Assembly (NCBI RefSeq): GCF_014805625.2
Contig: NW_023998457.1
Span: forward strand, 4,491,875 to 4,555,874
Length of the DNA: 64,000 nucleotides
From: Glossina fuscipes
Taxonomy: Eukaryota > Arthropoda > Insecta > Diptera > Glossinidae
Reading direction: 5' to 3'
The notes beneath the pieces were generated by a model. It saw nothing but the letters and a program-made list of their open reading frames with translations. It searched no databases and was not told the DNA's origin. The position numbers and the translations under genes were made by a program. Below, piece by piece: positions 59,274 through 64,000 of this stretch (the stretch's first letter is position 1; every line of letters begins with the position of its first letter).

Positions 59274-60404
59274 TTTACCCTACACCACTTGTGGTGCACA
59301 GTGAATTAGGTTTGTACAGACGTACGTAATACCCGCAAGCGCTTGAGATGGACACACTTCTTACTCTATGGATCTTTCTGAATCATTTTCTGAATCGATC
59401 TAAGCTTGCCTGTCCCTCTGTCCGTCTGATGTTTATCGATGTGCGATCTACATGTCGCAATTATTCAGATATAATAATGAAATTTAGTACACTGATGTAT
59501 TTTAAACGAAGGACTAACGAGCTTGAAAACGATTCGAATTAGTCCACCTTATTTTCAAAAGTGGTCATAGTGGAAAAAATTGCAATTTTTAAAATTTTCG
59601 GGAAAAACCCGCAGAATAATAGTACTTCGACTTTCTAAATTAGCGTGAAAAATGTTGTTCGGTTGGGGCGACCTTTCGAAACCCCTTTAAATGACCTTTA
59701 CTACGAACATTGCATCTTTATATGATGAAAATGTTTAATTTGTAATATTTCAAGGTCAAAATTAGTTCCTAACACTAAAATGACATCAAAATCAATCTTA
59801 CCAAATTCGGTTCACGTTGACCTATCTTTTGGATACCAACGCATATAAGGATTCTCAGAAAATGTAAACCCTTTTATAACACTAAAGCCTAATTGATAAG
59901 ATTTTATCAAGAAAATTTACTCATGACAGCAATTTGACTTGAATATGCGCCTATTTGTTGGACAATACCTCATGTAAGATTTCCCAGGAAAAGGAACCTT
60001 TTGAGAAAAAGATTTGTCTTTCAATTAATTTTGATTAAAATTGGTCTACAGTAGTAATGCAGCACAAAAACTAAGGGTAAGGAATTTGGATGACAAAGGC
60101 CTTAACGTTTACAAGGGTTATTATGAAGAACATACCTTCGTGCGTGAAGAAAGCATATTTTCTAGTGTTTTATGGAGGAAACTGAAAAATAATAGAATCT
60201 TTAGGAAGCAAATTAAGTTTTCTTAATTTGGCTCGCGCCATATGATCTTTCCAGTATAAGAGTTTTCTTGAAAAGTATGCGTTTGCATGAAAATAATGTG
60301 TAACTTTCGATTTATAATTACCAAAATGAGCGAAAAACTGTACTATGCAATTTGTTGGAGGGTATTTATTGTTCGGCTTTGCTCAACTATACTATGCTTA
60401 CTTG
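59274..60404 (+). repeat. Dispersed repeat family B, near full-length sense copy
   Basis: Runs from accctacaccacttgtggtg to ttcggctttgctcaactata, about 1.13 kb. Internal landmarks are cttgagatggacac, gcctgtccctctgtccgtct, tttagtacactgatgtattt and ggttcacgttgacc. It gives the clearest picture of the whole element. Confidence 0.85.
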
Positions 60405-61693
60405 TTTGCTTTTATGATTAGCCAATCAAAGGATGTCGCCTTTTTGCGTAGCATGTTCAAGGCCAGGAGAGAGTTCGGAAGGAGATAGAAGAGAGTGGAC
60501 CCGACCCGGTAAGTATATGCTCGAACGGTAAGTTTTAAGCTTTCACCGACTTAGCATTCCGTACAACTACGACCGCTCACTAAACGTAACGAAAGCATAC
60601 CCTATTCCACTGGGAATTAGACTCAACTGCGCCGACTTGATGGTCGCGTAACTTAATATATTGTTTATGCGGCACTCAAAGGGTACGGTTGGAGAAGCTT
60701 TCAATACGACGCTTGCCGACAGGCACAGAAGGTATTGTCTACGAGCATTTTCAAAATTGCTTGGCAATCAGAAAATTTAAAATAGCACTGGAAGCTAGCA
60801 AATAAAACTTTAAAGTAGACCTCCCTATGGATCCATGTGTCATTGAAGAACAGGCATTGCATTTTTCCTTCATTATAGTCTTTCTTGGGCGATTTATTTC
60901 TCATCAATTCTTCAAGTTACTTGTTTCGTTTTTGATTTTTTGCAAGTCCTTCAAAACATGTTTTTACGAGCCCTCTAAATGGTTTCATTGATGCTATAGA
61001 GGTAATGCTTGAGTTTAAATGGAAGTCTAAAGAGAAAAAGACGAGCAATTTTGATGAATACAAGGAACGTTACAAGTTCTTGGATTTAGACTTTGCAGGG
61101 TCACTTCTGCGAAATGACGCGGTGTCTTGATGGAAAATCATTTTTTCTTTTAGTCGTTACTTTCGATCCATTCAGTTTTGGTAGTTTAGATTATTTTACA
61201 GATTTACATCGATTCTCAAATCAAAAAGTCCAAAGCCACTATCTCCTCTGACAGTTTTAAAAATGTCGAACAGAGGACCGAACTTTGTCCAAAAGAGCTT
61301 TATTTATTCCGGTTTATAGATATAATGACAAGTCAAGCCCTTTATTGCAAATCGTCAGGAATAGCGCGGCAAAGTTAGGTTTAGGCAAAAATTATTGAAA
61401 AGTTTTCAGACATGCCTATCATGAAAATCATTACAAGGGATAAGCATCAGATGATTCGGTTCGTATTCAATTCTAATGCGCTTTCTGTGCTCATTTTGAG
61501 GAAAAAAAGTTGTGTTCGAAAAACTTACATAAGTATGTGTAGTATAAACTTGAGTGTGTTTGTAGAACAAATTTTTTGTGTCGCAACTATTTTTAAGTAA
61601 AAAGTTGAAGAAAGAGAAAAACCGCTTTTACAACCGATGACAGTAATTGCAAATATGTGAAACATGCATAAAACATCCAAATGTTTAACTTTT
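60405..61693. other. Non-coding stretch
   Basis: A somewhat G+C-richer patch at 60440-60620 ends in a consensus-like donor (gtaagtat at 60510), but I see no domain. The rest has only short frames. Confidence 0.35.
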
Positions 61694-62640
61694 CTTTTTA
61701 TAACCATCGCTGAAGGATGAATGAATATATTCATGTTGTAAGAATGCTTCCAACATCCAGAAGGAGGCTTCTAACAAAGTGTATATACTCTTTACCAGCA
61801 TTAAATTTTAAACCGATTAAAGTATATCCGTCTGTCGACCTGTTTATCTGTATGTCTGTTTGTCTGCCCATCTATATAATTTCTGTGGTAATAATTCTCT
61901 TAGTCGCAAGTAGCAGTTATCGACTTTAAACTTGCAAAAACGTTGGAAGTTCTTGCAGGCCGGTTGGTATTAAAAATGGGCCACATTGATCAAAGGACAC
62001 GCCTACAGTATTACATAAACTGAGAATACCTCTGATTTTCAACTGAGAAACAAAATTTGGTTTTTTGTTCACTACTCATAAACTACAGCAGATAAATCTA
62101 AAAAAATTTCAATTTTATGGAAGCAATTGGCGATGACTATGCGCAATAGTACAATTACACATAATTATATATAAAATTGAATTTTTTTTTTTTCATTACC
62201 AACATGTAAATACGTAGTCGGCTTCAAATTCGGAATATCCCCGAGCATGTTCGCCTGCTTGTCTGTCCATACGTCGGCCTGTCCAGCCGTGTAGTATCCC
62301 TGGGAAGCATTCTTCTGTCCGCAAAAATGAAGAGAAATTTGCAAAAGAATCTGAAATTTTGCTAATGATCCGAACAGGTCGAAAGATAAGCCTAGAACAC
62401 CAACACGCCTGTACAACAAAAACTGTGCACACCTTTGCTTTCCGCGATTTCATGCTCATTACTCATAAACTACAATACACTCACCGTACAAATTTCCACT
62501 TGCATTCCACAAAAATAATAAAAACCAGTCACGCCCGCAAGTACGAAAATTTTATTTTTTCCTGTTTCTGACATATTCTAAGGAAAACTGCGATGATGGA
62601 TATGAATTCGGTCGCGGTCTAAAATAATTTTCTTATTTGT
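61694..62640 (+). repeat. Dispersed repeat family A, near full-length sense copy
   Basis: Starts ttttataaccatcgctgaag and ends ggatatgaattcggtcgcgg. Inside are two opposed-looking pyrimidine tracts (tatatccgtctgtcgacctg at 61824 and gcttgtctgtccatacgtcg at 62257), attaaaaatgggccacattg and ctcataaactacagcag. Confidence 0.78.
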
Positions 62641-64000
62641 TTTTTTTTTTTGTCAATTTTGTTTCTCATAAAATAAGAGCAACCACATAGACTTCTAGGT
62701 TCGAATTTTATGATTGAGCAAGGCTAGTTACTAAAGCCTCTGTAATTCTTCGTCCAGTATAATTCTTAATCCATTTTCGCTATAAAAGAATGAAAAAAAA
62801 TTATATCTCATCTTGCCATGTAGAAGCTTACATGAGAGCAATGTAAGCCTTCTTGTAGGAGGGTTGTCCCGAAAAATATACCTATGTCGTTCAAACTTAG
62901 CAGTGTACATTTATATGTTGTAGCCAATTTCCCGATCAATTTGTATCATGAATATTTCAAAAAGTATACCTTGTTACCATCTGAAGGCTTATTTTCCTGA
63001 AGAACTTTTACTTGATTCTGGTTTCAAGAAATATTCTTACTCTTTGCAAGTTTTCCATGAATCTTTAAGTATGGCGTAACGTTATTTTTCACGTACGTTT
63101 GTTAAGAAAAATTTGGGAATGAAAAATACTTTTTATATAACAACTTCTTACGAATAGGTCAATAGACAACCTTTCAAGAGCGTTCATACCTAGGCAAAAG
63201 CGAATTCGATTAAAGCATATTGAAAATGAAGTTAGGTAGATGAATTCGCATCATTTAGACAGACGGACAAACCTTGACTTGCACCAAAGTCGACACCTTC
63301 ATGATTGGAAAAAATAATTTTGCTTTGCCATATGTACTGGTAGTACGACTGGCAACTGTTGCCAGAAAAAGACAACTTCAAAAGTGTCCGTCCACTACAC
63401 GTGACGTGCGCCTCTTTTGCGCTCTTTTTCTCAAATTCGCATGTCATACTTGGTGATTTGATAATCATACATGCTGCAATTAATAAACTTATAGGTAAGA
63501 GTTATAAGAGTTTATAATCCCCTCCCTAAAGAGTTACAACAGTTTCGATGCTCTTATGCAACTTACAAACGTAAGCGGGAAAAAATTCATAAACAAGTTT
63601 ATAAAAGATTTATTTAATATAAAGTTAGAAATTATCGTTACTTTTTGATCACATCGTACATTTTATAAAAATTATTAAGAAATTGCATTTTTTGAGCGAA
63701 ATGTTTCCCGATTAGACGGGTAGCGACGGGATTAGCTCGTCAACGTGCTGTTATTTCCTCCTTATGGCGTCAAAATATTTCGAAAAACTTCAAGTTTACA
63801 AATATATTTGAGTTTGCAATTTAAGCTGCATGTTGTCACTACTTACTACTCATGTCAAATATAATCGCTATAATGGAAAAAAATTTTACTTTTCTCATGA
63901 CGAGTATACTCGTCAAAAGCAGTTAACTGCTCAAGAGACTATTTGTATATTTCAAATGGATTTGTGCGCTTATCCCAAGACGATAAGAACACCGAACGAA
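62641..64000. other. Non-coding stretch to the window end
   Basis: No recognised gene. Short frames at 63232-63468 on both strands carry no domain. Confidence 0.4.

Noticed and set aside
60445..60508. Possible small exon HVQGQERVRKEIEESG before a gtaagtat donor
   Set aside because: The acceptor (tttttgcgtag) is mediocre, the frame is short and no partner exon was found.
1..64000. CRISPR arrays, operons and bacterial-type promoters or terminators
   Set aside because: The window is clearly insect nuclear DNA with spliced genes. The tandem arrays have no spacer-repeat structure.

Overview
The window looks like nuclear DNA of a higher (schizophoran, probably calyptrate) fly. It is AT-rich, has short GT-AG introns, LINE- and transposon-rich introns, and hundreds of bases of dispersed fly-type repeats carrying 'gtctgtccgtctg' tracts and 'gggccaaatcgg' blocks. 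Tsetse (Glossina) or a near relative is my best guess, but nothing here proves the species.

The one clearly functional gene is a lipophorin/LDL-receptor-family gene on the + strand. Eleven exons between 15464 and 39799 join with matching phases to give 781 complete codons: seven LDL-receptor class A repeats, an EGF pair, one YWTD beta-propeller, a membrane-proximal EGF, a short glycosylated stalk, one transmembrane helix and a cytoplasmic tail with an F-x-N-P-x-Y endocytosis signal. The signal-peptide exon (upstream) and the last exon (downstream) were not found with certainty. The gene would take up lipophorin particles at the cell surface, as LpR1/LpR2 do in Drosophila.

1-15 kb: intergenic sequence or first intron of the receptor. 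It holds an almost complete but broken mariner (1423-2606), a broken Tigger/pogo element (about 2909-4047), a 167-bp tandem array whose units can fold as hairpins (4482-5110), an intact 366-codon intronless ORF on the - strand that resembles MSV199-type proteins of insect DNA viruses (5612-6712), a 40-bp minisatellite with an assembly gap, and a second mariner scrap.

15-40 kb: the receptor gene. Its introns carry repeat copies that stop 34-51 bases before two splice acceptors, a mariner scrap and a piggyBac scrap in one intron, and two decayed BTB-BACK-Kelch genes in antisense orientation inside a 12.3-kb intron.

40-64 kb: no recognised complete gene. A pair of phase-compatible short exons at 42459-42747 suggests an unidentified + strand gene or an alternative receptor tail. 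The rest is many copies of one dispersed repeat family, a tRNA-derived SINE inside one such copy, a MITE- or solo-LTR-like element, and three tandem arrays, one of which (18-bp units, 48.49-48.92 kb) is open for translation on both strands.
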